DNA of 64,000 nt from Letharia columbiana (GCF_014066305.1 NW_023501067.1:248001-312000); one strand, 5' to 3'; positions 48,560 through 59,507 are shown, counted from the first letter of the stretch. Numbers and translations are program-made. The notes: generated by a model from the letters alone, not told the origin.

Positions 48560-49482
48560 ATTGGAAAGGATTCGGCGGAGCTCTGAGACTTGTATGGGTG
48601 TGCGGAAGCAGTTGGCGCAAGTGATTGTTGAAGCTTGGAGAGCTTGCAGGAAAGGTTCGCGATTTCTCTATATCCCATACGGAGAGGACAGCTAGCGGCG
48701 AAATATCGTCCACTCCCTTGCTCATTAAACTTGAAGTCTCCCGATCTGTCACGGGTCCGTACTAAGGTAGCTTGCCTGCATATACAATGGTGACGGCGAT
48801 GTCGCTCTTAAGGCTCGCCTAATCTACTCGCAACTGCTGTATTGGTTCGATATTCTACAACAGTGATCATTCTATCGTTACTCCTTAATGGTGTAGTGGT
48901 TAACCTCTTCCGTCTTGTCAGATGTGGTCCGGCAAGCCGGGGTGCCATTCCCCGTTAGGAAAATGGCTGTCGGGTGGGGGGGGTGTTTATATGATCATTC
49001 TTTTCCTGTTTAATACCCGTCAAGGGCGGGTCTGTCCTAGTCAAAGCTTTATGAGATTGGAAAACAATATTTTAATTATGATGGGTAAATACATACGGAG
49101 AGTCATAGCTAGCTTATCACTGGTGGAGCCGATATATAGAGACGCATACGGGGTATTGTCGAACGCGATCGACGTTATCTTAAAACAAAATATTAATAGT
49201 CGAGGGAGGTTTTGGCCAATTGACTCTGGTATGGTTTGAAGAATGTACATATTCTTGGCTTTTTCCCATCTTCTCCTTGGTTGAGGATGGTGATTGTCAT
49301 ATGAACATTCTAGGAAAGAAGCATCTGCATGCTCCATCTATCATCGCTAGCACACGGGTATCTCATTCGTTGTGCATCCTGTTTAGCGCCTTGCTAAAAG
49401 CCATCTGCTCCGCCGTTCATGCAAACAAAGAAGGAAACCCTCAAGCCACCGTGAACAACACTATTCTCAAAACAGAGTAAAG
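48560..49482. other. Intergenic with a tRNA-like remnant
   Basis: About 920 bases upstream of U1-C and downstream of the zinc-knuckle gene. Apart from the tRNA-like sequence listed separately, nothing recognised; 48990-49200 is AT-rich. Confidence 0.4.
48882..48961 (+). pseudogene. tRNA-Asp(GTC)-like pseudogene
   Basis: The 5' half TCCTTAATGGTGTAGTGG is as in fungal tRNA-Asp and includes a good A box; GTC lies in the anticodon region (TTGTCAG). The T arm GGGG...CCCC is present, but its loop reads TGCCATT instead of TTCGATT. The anticodon stem is mismatched and the 3' acceptor strand (GTTAGGA) pairs poorly. It is most likely a worn tRNA copy, not a working gene. Confidence 0.5.
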
Positions 49483-52400
49483 TTACACCCGACGCTTAGT
49501 CCATGCATTCTGAGCGGCACTCGGCATGGGCCGGTAGACATTCGCGTGTACAGGAGGACGCCTGTCTTGGTTTACGGCCTTTGGTGCTGATCGTGGAGAG
49601 GGCCAGGAACTTCCTCCGGCGTAGCCTCCAAGGTGTCGGTTTGGAGGCGATCTTGAGCTTCGTTCACTGGGCCTATATCTGTTATGTCGAAGATCATCGT
49701 GGCCTGTTGCATAGTCTGGCCCATCAACTGCACGCCAATTGCCCCTTCCACCATCTCGGTATTGCTGATAAGGTTGTCTGGCTTCGTCGTTTCGGTAGGA
49801 TTCATTGACAGTGGTAAATGAACCATGCCTGTTATCAGCGTACGCCTGTCTGTTATTCCGAGTACTTTCATATACTGGCGATTCATATCTGCCAGTGATT
49901 ATTCGGATCTGTCCCTTGCGTACTGGCTCTGGCACCGAGATCTTAGGCCGGTAGAAGTTCGCTCGCTCATCGTCGCTATCGTCAATGTTGATGGGATCTT
50001 GCTGTGTTGCTTTTCCCTTGATTTTGATTTCACGCGTGGATTTGATCGACACTTGACCAAAATTGCCATCCCAGGTACTCGTACCCATTGATTTGTTGGG
50101 CCTCCGGGAGAGGCAATTATTGCCTAAATGGCCGGAGCGCCCACACTCATAACAGGAGAGCCGTACGCTTGCATGCGCCAAGTCGGACTCCCATGGCCGG
50201 CCGGATGTTCGCCAAATGAGCTCGCAATCCTCTTCGATGTGGCCGTTGCGCTGGCATAAGTCGCACACGATCTCATGCTTGGGCATCCTTTTTAACTTGT
50301 AGGGACAATAACGCTCGTCATGGCCTTGCTCACGGCATCTCTCACACTTCGCATTATTGGGACAAGCCTGTGTCGTATGCCGGTTGAAGGCTCCACAGGC
50401 AGAGCAAGTGAGAAATTCGCACAACTCAGCCATATGACCTTCTTTTGCGCAAACAAGACATCTGATGGGTGTTTTCCCGTCGACTTCTTCACGAGCTTTC
50501 GTGGTGTGGAAATATCTCAGCTGAGTATTGAGGTCGTGTGAACTTAAATCAGCCAGGACATATGCCCTATGATTTGGCGGGACTGCAGTTGTCTTTTTGT
50601 TTCGCTCGGCTTCATCAGCAGCGATTTGCTCAGAATTTGAATATTGCATCATGGCGTCACCATCCTCAGATTGGCCTTCGCTATCCATATCAGAGTCGTT
50701 GCTCTCAGTGTCATTATTGCTGGCCGCACCACTGTCACTTGCATAAAGATCATCGTCAACCTGGTTCATTGCCGGCAACTCTTGTTTGATGTCTTGGTCG
50801 TTGACATCTGATGGCATTTCCTCGTCTCTGTTTCCCGAGTTCATGACTGATTCAATGTCATTATCTTCAATTTCAGATGACATATCTTGATTCCTGTAGT
50901 CCAAGTTTACCATCACTCCTCCATCACTTTCCGAAGCGCCCTGGCGCTCTTGAGACTTGCCCACTTCCTTCAGTGTCAGCTTCACATTGGCAGAGGCTGC
51001 ACCAGCATCCATTTTATGAGCGTTCTTTGGCCCAAAACCGTGTCGAGGCTTAGAATTATGGCCTGTTATCCCGGCGACTCCTTGGGGGTGTCTTGCCTGT
51101 AGCGCCGAGGCAAAGAAAGATTGGTTTGGTGGCGGCGCGCCGTTAAGCCATGCGGCAAGTCGGCCATCTTTGAGATCCTGGAGGTTTCCGTCTTGTGTAC
51201 ATTGTTCAACCAATTTCCATATCTGGGCCGCTCTGCGTTCACTGGCCTTGATACCGTCTACATTAGAGCTATTTAGTTCGTTCAATCCTCTCTTGGCAAA
51301 AGCGAGAGGCAAGTAGTCCTCGGCAACAGGGAAGTATTTGCAGTAGTTGAGATGTATTTCAGTCTCGTGGACTCTCTTCTTCATTTTCTCATAGTTGTGA
51401 GTACCCGGTTTCATGTTGGGGAATGCTTTGAGGTAACCATACTGTTTCCGAGACGTTTCTTGAGTTTCTGGAGTTTGATACCGTTAGTACTAATACAGAT
51501 CCGCTGGGGCAGGATTCCAATAAGGGCAAACTGACCGAGGATCTGAATCTGCGAAGAATCGGTAATTGTTGACCGTTGCAGGTCCCTTTGACCATTGGTC
51601 TGCTCTAAACCACCCGACAACTCGGAAGCGCTTCTCTGTGCCGGCGAGGGTTGACCTAAGCGCTCAGCGCTACTCACACGTATTTTTCCCTCTTTGAGAT
51701 CTTGTAGGGTTCCTTCCCTCGTGCACTGCTCGACCATGCTCCACATGCGCAACCTGCGTTCTCTGCTATCTTTTCTCTTCGGCGTGAACTTCCGCGCAGT
51801 TGATAGGGGAGGGGGTTGGAACGCTTCATCCACTGGAAAGTACAAGCAATAATTGTAGTCGATCTCTGCATCATGGAGTTCTTGCTGCGCTAATTTGTAC
51901 GCAGATACAGGACCATCGTGGGGATCCATGGCGGAAAGGCGAATGCGGAGTCCCTTAACCCTTTCCAGTGCCACTGAAGTAGCTGCGAAAGACACAAGTC
52001 AGTAACTTCTGCAACTCTAGGTGGCCATTGATACCAGAAGCAGGATCGACTCACCAAGATCTCGACTTGGATGACCTTCAGCTTCGTTTCGGCCCCTACT
52101 CACCAGACTTGGTTCGTCTACGAAGTGCTTTTCCTTGCCGACCCTGCCCCCAAGAGTAGTCCGGATCTTTGTATTGTTGACGGCATTCCAACTTATAGGT
52201 AGAGCAACTTGTGCAACATGCGGTGTCATAATCTCGGGGATTTCACTGAGCATATTGGTTCCTTCACTCTCTTCCTCGACGTTGACATCTGTATTACTCC
52301 TTGTGGTAGAAGCCCCCTCTTTCGCAGTAGTAGTGCCTGGATCTGGAGCTCTCGTCTCCTCTGCCCGAGCTCGTTGAATTGATACCTTTCGCTCAAGGAT

Positions 52401-53282
52401 CTTGTTACCAGAGAGCTGGGATGTTGCACGATCTGCTTCATCAGAAGTGGAGACGGTAACAAAGGCGTAGCCAACAGGATGACGCGTACGCGGGGTGACT
52501 GGGATGTTGACGTTTTCCCTGTTGCTCATAGTCAGTATAGCTAGCTATCTAGAAGGCATTGGAAGAACCACAGGGAGAACCCTCTGAAGAATTCCCTGAG
52601 ATCTTCCACCGTCGTAGCGTAAGGAAGATTTCCAACATACAGGCGACGTCCGTCATTGGGACTAGTGGTAGCGGCTCCTTTTGAAGAGTTAGTCAAGGGA
52701 GGATCGCCGTCCAAGGAAAGACTCTCTGTCTGTACGATAGTGGCCAGTTGAGAGTGGTTGCCCTTGAGGTCCGGAAGCCATATATTCTGGCTTTAGTAAG
52801 CGTCAGTACTAGCGAGCAAAATAAATAGCACAGTGACCCACATGGAGTATCCCTTAAAGAATTGTTTGAGATCCTCCTCTGTAGTGTCTGATGGAAGGTC
52901 CCTGATGAACAATCGACGCCCCTCGATGGGAGCCTTCTCTTGCTCCGCAACATTAGATTCGGAGACTTTAAATACTTCATCATCACTGAATGTCTCAGCC
53001 TTGAGGCCTATCTCCGCTTGAGAGCCGTCATCACCGCTGTCCTGTGCCTCGTCTACCGGTACGGCACTCGTGCTGAAGCTTCCCCCCCCCAGGTACGAAG
53101 TCCCTGACATCCTGATGTCCCAGCTTTCCAACGTGCTTAGCACGTTTTCGAGGAGTTGAGTGTGCAGAACCGGCATTGGAGGCGTCACCGCGAGAAACTA
53201 CGTCGTGAGGCCGCTTGCGCTCGAGGGTAGCAGTGTGGGTGTCGGTATCTTGCTCCATTGGATCTGCTGCGTTGGTAGCCAT
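49483..53282 (-). CDS. RRM protein with a duplicated module and five CCHC zinc knuckles (AIR-like)
   Basis: Five exons join in phase: 52842-53282, 52572-52790, 52055-52518, 51536-51982 and 49483-51467, about 1184 aa once one extra G in the G9 run (53082-53090) is discounted. Order: basic N-terminus; half RRM (RRLFIRDLPSDTTEEDLKQF); full RRM (RRLYVGNLPYATTVEDLREF ... GYAFVTVSTSDEADRA ... KVSIQRA). Next comes a roughly 70-residue helical module present twice (YNYCLYFPV ... MVEQCTREGTLQDLKEGKI and LNYCKYFPV ... LVEQCTQDGNLQDLKDGRL), then an acidic stretch. Five CCHC knuckles at about residues 859-974 (e.g. CERCREQGHDERYC) are followed by an RG/Tyr-rich tail. Five knuckles are the hallmark of Air1/2, RNA-binding subunits of the nuclear TRAMP complex. 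The RRM part is not known to me in Air proteins. Exon 2 uses an AAG acceptor. Confidence 0.83.
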
Positions 53283-54019
53283 TGTCTGGGCATGTCTACT
53301 CAAGAAGACAGTTAGAATTGTTGAGTGGAACACGCTATGGTCAAGATGCAGTATCTTGGTAGAAATTTTATTGAATGTTGACAATGATTTCGAACTGAGA
53401 GTAGAGGCAAAAGTACGCGAAATGACGTCCAATCGGAGCTAAGGTGCCAAGCCGGACGGAACTTCGGCCGGCCGGCGGAGACCTCAACCTTGCTTGCCCA
53501 GAAACAGCAACAGCACCCTTCATTACGAAGCTCTTCAGTCAACAGGTAGGTCCCAAAAAAATCTTGCTGTCAAGTACATCTATCTCTCGACTCACGAACA
53601 CTGCAGACTTACCATCTCTCGTTTCATCCATTAGCCGAGGCAGCTCTTATGATTGATATCTAAATAGGCAGTATTTGCATCCCCCAAGTAAGCAAGCACC
53701 GTCTTATTCCTCGCGAAGCTGTCAACAAGACTGCAACTGCCTCTTCGTCTTCTCTTCGGAGTGGAGCTTGGGGCCGGTGACGTCCTTCGTGTCTCGCTTG
53801 ATTCAAACAAGACAGCTGCGTCTAGGCTTCAGCACTGACTGCTATACAGACAAACATTCTGTCCGCTATTTTATCCTTTGCCTTCTGTACGCTTGTCACG
53901 CGGACCGTTCAAATCCCAGCAATACCGCAAATCTGTCTTCTCTACTCGTCCCTCGGATGCTAGCCTTCACGCCTAATACCAAGCCTGCTCCTTCGCTGAG
54001 ATCGTCTGGTGGAAAAAAG
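53283..54019. promoter_or_regulatory. Divergent promoter region
   Basis: 737 bases between the RRM/zinc-knuckle gene and ORM1. Open frames extend ORM1 upstream to 53675, but I see no conservation there. No further gene. Confidence 0.4.
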
Positions 54020-54754
54020 ATGAATGACGGGAAGAAAAGTAGGAGGAGGCGTTCTAGCAGTCTGATATATCAGGAGCCACCCGAGTCTATTGAGCATATG
54101 AGCGATCAGTCGGCGTTGCCAAACGTAAATGCAGATTGGGTCAACGCAAAAGGTGAGCACGCCTCTAGTTCTGGGTCCTTCAGGGAGGATCATAGGAGGC
54201 AACATTGGATTCTGTGGCCGGATTCACATTCTCGCCCTTCCAGCCGATCGTTTCTATCTACCCTGCTGACACTTTTATCTCCATCAAGGAGCCTGGGCCA
54301 TCCACGTCATATGCATCATTGGTCTCAAGCTCCTCTTCGACGTCATTCCAGGAGTCTCCCAAGAAACATCATGGACACTTGTCAATATCGTCTACATGTT
54401 CAGCTCATACTTGATGTTTCACTACGTCCGAGGTGTCCCCTTTGAGTTCAATGCTGGGGCCTACGACAACCTGAACATGTGGGAGCAGATCGACAATGGG
54501 GATCAATACACTCCGGCAAAGAAATTCCTTTTGAGTGTTCCCATAGTTCTCTTCCTTTTGAGCACACACTACACACATTACGACCTGACGTACTTTATCA
54601 TCAATTTCCTTGCCGTTCTAGGCGTTGTGATACCCAAGCTGCCTTCTGTGAGTGACACGAATGAGCTCTCTGGGAGGACGACAGTGCTAATCAACCGGCG
54701 CAGAGCCATCGGATGCGAGTGAATCTGTTCTCGGGGGATCCAGAAGATCGTTAG
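54020..54754 (+). CDS. ORM1: ORM1-like regulator of sphingolipid synthesis
   Basis: ORMDL-family ER membrane protein that binds and inhibits serine palmitoyltransferase. Exons 54020-54152, 54289-54647 and 54704-54754 join in phase to 180 aa, the usual length. The N-terminus MNDGKKSRRRRSSSLIYQEP carries the Ser/Arg cluster phosphorylated in yeast relatives to relieve inhibition. Family blocks follow: PGVSQETSWTLVNIVYMFSS, FNAGAYDNLNMWEQIDNG, YTPAKKFLLSVPIVLFLLST, HYTHYDLTYFIINF and PKLPS-HRMRVNLF. Four membrane segments are visible. The first intron (54153-54288) ends in AAG; a YAG inside it (near 54196) leads to a stop. The start at 54020 was chosen because relatives begin just before the RRRRSSS motif. 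Confidence 0.94.
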
Positions 54755-55540
54755 CGTTGGAATCTTTCAGGGCGTTCAAAGGATGAAAGTGGAAAAGCGA
54801 TGTGGCAGAGAAAACCAAAGCTCGGATACGCTCATTATGGATAGTAACTACACCGAGAGCCGTACTCTTGGCTACATCTGATATACCCTCTCATTTTGCT
54901 ACTGCGTACTCCATGTTGCCTATTCGTGACAAAGCGCCGTGAATTGAGGCTTGACACTTTGGAAGAAGGTGAGAACTCGAAATTTGCTCACTTTTAGTAG
55001 GAGTGCGTTTGCCAACCGCGCACCACGCATGTCCTTGCCACCCGTGACGTATTAGCTGGGGTTTTTGGTTTCATGACGGCTACCCCTCTGCCCACATCTG
55101 CCCTCGCAGGACTTGGCCCGAACTTTTCCCCACTTAATGAGATTACAGAACCCCGTGTCCCCGTGTGACTTGGCAGTGATGGCTTACCCTACCGAAAATC
55201 ATCCATCCTATCGGATTCCTTGCGAGTCTTGCTGGAGGGAACGCCCACAAGGCGTGGCCTATCCACCGTCTGCCAGTTTACAAAGGTCACTCCCCAATGT
55301 GCTCACTAACACTCAATCTATTGACCTGACTCGAGCCTAGGATGCTCGAATGTCGTCAGGGGTACATCCTCTGCGGAAGCAAAGAGATCGCAGTCTATCG
55401 TGCCATAGTATAGTCGCAATCACCGCGTCTCAAAGACCTCTCCATTGTTGAAATGAGTCAGTACAGGGTTAGTCCCTGCATTTTGATGCATTACAGATGG
55501 TCATAAGGTTTTAACATGCTACAATTAGGAGGAGGCTCTG
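54755..55540. other. Intergenic, no supported gene
   Basis: About 790 bases after ORM1. The short frame at 55113-55340 has no recognisable motif. Confidence 0.4.
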
Positions 55541-56470
55541 AGCTACGCGATCGACCTGACGCATGAGGACCCAACTTGCAGCCGAATTTCAGGTCTGATT
55601 ACTCTAGTTCAGCAATTATTCACATTTGGAGGAATCCGGAGAGTTCGGGATTTCCGGTGGCCCACGCTCCCGTCTTCACGTGGTCGTGTCTACCCTGGCG
55701 AAGAAGTACGAGCTTCCAGCTCTGGCTCTGCTGGCGAGAAAGTATTTCATCAAAGCTGTCAAAGAGCATCGGGACATGGTCGTTTTTCACGAGTGCATTC
55801 CTGCCATCTGTGGAGCGCAGCCCGAACCTGACAGCACGTTTCGAAAGATTGTTGCTCAAAAAATGGAGCTGGACCTGGAGTGACTTGCCAAGACAAACGA
55901 CTTATGGGATGACTTCCAACGTCACGTCCAGAACTTCCCTATATATGTCGGCGATGGCCTGGCAGCACTCTATGCAAAGTCAATGCCAAAGCCGGGTCTG
56001 ACTCCGGATGGCGGATCGAAAGAGCCTTGGGACTTGGAGCCGGGTGAGTCGAGTTTCATCGTTCCAGCTGACTGGTCCTGTTAAGCATGTTTCGACAATA
56101 TCTCCGTACTTTTTGACGGTGACCATCCCTACGGCGCTGCTCTATTCCAGACAAATCCATGAGGAATTCAAGAACAAACTCTGCTACCTATGACTCGAAT
56201 GTCGCGCTGAGGTATGCGCCAAAAACCTCTACACGACACGGTTTGATTATGGAGCGTTTGGAGAGCCGGAGACCGCAAAGGCGCTCGGAAGGACGTCAGA
56301 CGGATCCCTCGGGCAGTTTGAACTCGGTTCTGGAGGACACCTTCCGGACGCCCTTGAAGTCTTCAAGGAGAAGTTCAAAGACTTGACTGGGCAAGATCAG
56401 CCTGTAACGTCCAAGTACACCGACATCGAAATCGGATTGTATAGCCTTCTTGACGGGTGGAACAACCCCG
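55541..56470 (+). pseudogene. Decayed gene with BTB-like and WGR-like remnants
   Basis: The frame at 55626-55883 reads LHVVVSTLAKKYELPALALL, the alpha-helical C-terminal part of a fungal BTB/POZ protein. It stops at a TGA (55881-55883) and continues in the same frame with LAKTNDLWDDFQRHVQNFPI. After a possible intron, 56105-56150 reads VLFDGDHPYGAALFQTNP. A frame change then leads to KNKLCYL, a TGA, and LYTTRFDYGAFGEPETAKAL ... LPDALEVFKEKFKDLTG. These match a WGR domain (PF05406) as in PARP-type proteins, with the WGR itself changed to FDYG. At least two stops and one frameshift break it. Whether the two parts were one gene is uncertain. Confidence 0.55.
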
Positions 56471-56734
56471 TGAGCAAGCCTTCACAAGTCAAAGCCAACC
56501 ATCACAAGATGATATACCCACAGCCAACCTCGCCCACTCCCTCCGACCTCTCCAAGCCACGCACATCCTCACACCTCCACAGCGACCATCTACCCGACCG
56601 AGCGGAGACCACGGGCTCCTCTTTCGCAAGAGCACCAGAGCCTCTTTTTCCAACCTGCCCGTCCGCCTCGACCGGAATCCCCGCGCCTCCCACCGAGTGA
56701 CCGTCTCGGCCTTGGACGCAAGGAGGAAGGGAAG

Positions 56735-56765
<31 letters not shown>

Positions 56766-57350
56766 CGCCACGGAGACAGGTAGGGATAGGGATTGGGAAA
56801 GGGAAAGGGAGAGGTGTGTTTTGCATCCGGGTAGATAAAACGCCGAGAACGCGGGCACCACCGGGTCGGATCATGTACATCTTATGGAGTACGTTATCGT
56901 ACGGACTCGGAATGGCCGGCTACGAAACGTTACGGAGCTGCGGGATGTTCGCTGTGCGAGAAATGCAATGTCCGTTTCCGGCCAAATGCGACCCTTGCGT
57001 CGGCTCCACGCTCGATCCGTCGGATTTGTCTCGGTAGGGGAGAGACGACTGTCTGCATAGACTGTTGAGCCTCAAGTTGTAATGTATATAGTAGGACGCG
57101 CTCCTCGATGACAGATTGTCGGCGTACCGATTCGTCCTGCATGCCTCTGGGCAGCTTCCTCTGTCGTCCCGATCTTTGACGGATAAGCGGGTAGACTTTG
57201 AGTAAATTGGTGGAAGAGCCTTACTCGAGGTTCTAGAGCAAAAATGACGAACTAAATTGGGTATCTACAAACAACTCCTTTCCCTCCCCAGAGATCAATC
57301 AAGCTATGCGCTTACACCTTCCTCGGTGCCATCCTCAACGTCTCATCCTC
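56471..57350. other. Intergenic with GAA microsatellite
   Basis: About 880 bases between the decayed gene and MED1. Apart from the (GAA) run, no gene or RNA recognised; a Pro/Ser-rich frame at 56457-56783 looks like non-coding composition. Confidence 0.4.
56731..56764 (+). repeat. (GAA)11 microsatellite
   Basis: 34 bases of uninterrupted GAA repeats, read as TTC on the minus strand. Confidence 0.95.
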
Positions 57351-59507
57351 CTATCTGGTCATCCACTCAACAGCGACCCCAACGCTCTCCCCAACCTCCA
57401 ATACCTTCCTCACTTCCTCCCTCATCCTCACCCTCTCCTGTCCCTTTTCATCTGCCTCCGCGTTTGCAGCACCGTTACTGCCCCAATCAGGGCTTCCATC
57501 ATGCACGTCCACACCACCAATGATTCCATTCAACCCGATCATGAAATTCAAGCCAGCCAATTTACCACCGTAGCGTGGATTTGGGAAATTGACTTGGAAC
57601 TGGGGCACAGGCGTAGCCTTGAACGTGATCTGCACTTCCCTCACCTTGTCTGAGGGTGGCTTAGGGGCGTTTGGCAGAGGTGAGGACATGAAGGCAGCAA
57701 GCTCAGCGTCGAGCGTTTGAAAGGTTGTTGGCTCGGAGGGCTGATCTTGGGAGGTCGACTGGCCGTTTGCTTTCGGTGGAGTAGGTTCTTTGTCACAGTC
57801 GAACGCCCGGCGAAGGATACCGCCTGTCAGAGCCCATTGGCGTAGTATAGGCAGAACGGCAACGATCTGTCTTGGGTGGCTAAATGGGAGGTGCGTGATC
57901 GCGCTTGCCCAATCTTGCTGTTGAGGGAACAAGCTGTATTTGTGTATATGTGAGGTCGATGTGTCAGTGGCCGAGTCATAGCGCATGACTGTCTTTTCCA
58001 TGGTGCGAGGGTCGCTGGGGGGGTTCTGGACTTCACTTCCCGCAAGTAGTAGGCTTTCGTAGGTGGTGGGTAGGATCAATTCCGGGGATATTGGCGCGCC
58101 AACAGAGTTCTGGACTTGTATGGCTGTTGGCAAGGGCAGAACCACTGGCGGTTCGAACTTAGCGACGAAGCGGACATCTGGTGGTTTGGGTTGCTGGAGA
58201 TGATTTGCTTCTGTGACTGCGACGCCGCTCTCTCCTTGCTCGTCTGGGGGCAGGAGCGTCGGGGGAGGGTCTTGCCAATCGATTGATGAGTCGTTGCCAG
58301 GTAGGTCGTTAGATTCTGCTGGTGCTGGCTTCTCGACGGCTTCAGACACCCAGGCATCCGAGACTCTGATCGCAGGATAAAGCTCGGCGGAAGAGGCTTC
58401 GCATTCAATGATTGCTGACCAGATGTCCGTTTGGTCGTCCACCTCGCCAGCTTCCTTGTTGTCAATGTCCATTTCGTCTGCCTTCTCCTCCACTCCGAGC
58501 AACAGCCTCCTCTCCATCCAGTATTGCAATGCCACGCCTACTCGTCCCCTCGCATGCATCCTCGGTCTCCCACTGCTCCGGCACATGACCTCCTCTTCCA
58601 CCACTTCTTTCCCTTGTCGCTTCTCCCTCTCAGTCTCCAACCTCCACAGTTTCTCCAGGCATTTAAACACTCCATCCGTAGCATCAAAACAGCTGATCTT
58701 CTCCCCACCCAGTCGATCCATCCTCCCTAGGATTTCCATATTCTCCACAAACCCTTCCAACCCTACATACCCTTCTCCTTTCAAATCCCTTCTCAGCACC
58801 TGTGCCCCTCTGGCTGCCCTCCGCCCAACATCCTCTCCACTACCCGGAAAAGTCAACACGCAACCCATTACTTCCTCCGCTTCAAACCCCACCTCGAGAA
58901 GCATTGCAGTCCCGGCAATTGTCAACATTCTCTTCCCTTCCCCCATTCCATCCTCCCAAAGTGCATCCAATCCCAGTCTCTTAGCACACCTCTCCACACC
59001 CTCTTGACTCACGAAGCCCCACCTCCCCGCTACCATAGCTACCACAGCCTCCATTCTTCTCTTCCTTTCCTCTTCTTGATCTTGGGCAGCTAGAATGCTG
59101 TTGATACCCCCACTACTCCCCGTCATCTGCATAGCCACAGGCGTGAAGCCTGTCCCTCTCGGCGTGAATCCCAGCCCCAAACCCGCACCGTTTGTAAAGC
59201 CATACTGCGGATCCATCAGCATGGCAGCTGCTGCCGTCGCAGCAGGCGATTCTGTAGAGCTCGTCGTTCCTGGTCTTGGCGTACCAGGACCGCCTCTGGG
59301 CGTGCTGCCGGGTATTTGCGCGGAACCATTGCGGTGGTGGAACTGGCGGGCGGGAGCCTTGAGGGCGGAAAAAGCTGGCGAGGTGACTGAGCGCGAGTGC
59401 GAGGAGGAAGGAGCTGGTGGAGAGCCCGCCGAGGCTGGCGTGAGGTGGGAAGCCGCGGGCTGTTTTTGGGCGGTTTGGGGGTTTGGGTGGGATGTCGGAG
59501 TCGCCAT
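57351..59507 (-). CDS. MED1: Mediator subunit 1 (MED1)
   Basis: Single-exon gene of 718 aa. Start chosen at 59507 (MATPTSHPNPQTAQ) rather than 59669, because the Pro/Ser-rich opening that follows is typical of filamentous-fungal MED1. A disordered N-terminus carries SPAFSALKAPARQFHHRNGS and a TPRG-repeat stretch. Then comes a helical domain (EERKRRMEAVVAMVAGRWGF, QEGVERCAKRLGLDALWE, GKRMLTIAGTAMLLEVGFEA) matching PF10744. The long C-terminal part ends in LAGLNFMIGLNGIIGGVDV and a charged helix. MED1 belongs to the middle module of Mediator and links activators to RNA polymerase II. Frame intact, no intron. Confidence 0.85.
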   Translation of the reverse strand: MATPTSHPNPQTAQKQPAASHLTPASAGSPPAPSSSHSRSVTSPAFSALKAPARQFHHRNGSAQIPGSTPRGGPGTPRPGTTSSTESPAATAAAAMLMDPQYGFTNGAGLGLGFTPRGTGFTPVAMQMTGSSGGINSILAAQDQEEERKRRMEAVVAMVAGRWGFVSQEGVERCAKRLGLDALWEDGMGEGKRMLTIAGTAMLLEVGFEAEEVMGCVLTFPGSGEDVGRRAARGAQVLRRDLKGEGYVGLEGFVENMEILGRMDRLGGEKISCFDATDGVFKCLEKLWRLETEREKRQGKEVVEEEVMCRSSGRPRMHARGRVGVALQYWMERRLLLGVEEKADEMDIDNKEAGEVDDQTDIWSAIIECEASSAELYPAIRVSDAWVSEAVEKPAPAESNDLPGNDSSIDWQDPPPTLLPPDEQGESGVAVTEANHLQQPKPPDVRFVAKFEPPVVLPLPTAIQVQNSVGAPISPELILPTTYESLLLAGSEVQNPPSDPRTMEKTVMRYDSATDTSTSHIHKYSLFPQQQDWASAITHLPFSHPRQIVAVLPILRQWALTGGILRRAFDCDKEPTPPKANGQSTSQDQPSEPTTFQTLDAELAAFMSSPLPNAPKPPSDKVREVQITFKATPVPQFQVNFPNPRYGGKLAGLNFMIGLNGIIGGVDVHDGSPDWGSNGAANAEADEKGQERVRMREEVRKVLEVGESVGVAVEWMTR

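Noticed and set aside
51411..51995. Separate 194-aa gene between the RRM and zinc-knuckle parts
   Set aside because: Phased splice sites on both sides join it to its neighbours as exon 4 of one gene.
56731..56764. GAA run as a coding poly-Glu/Lys tract
   Set aside because: No family-supported frame spans it; it lies in the spacer between the decayed gene and MED1.
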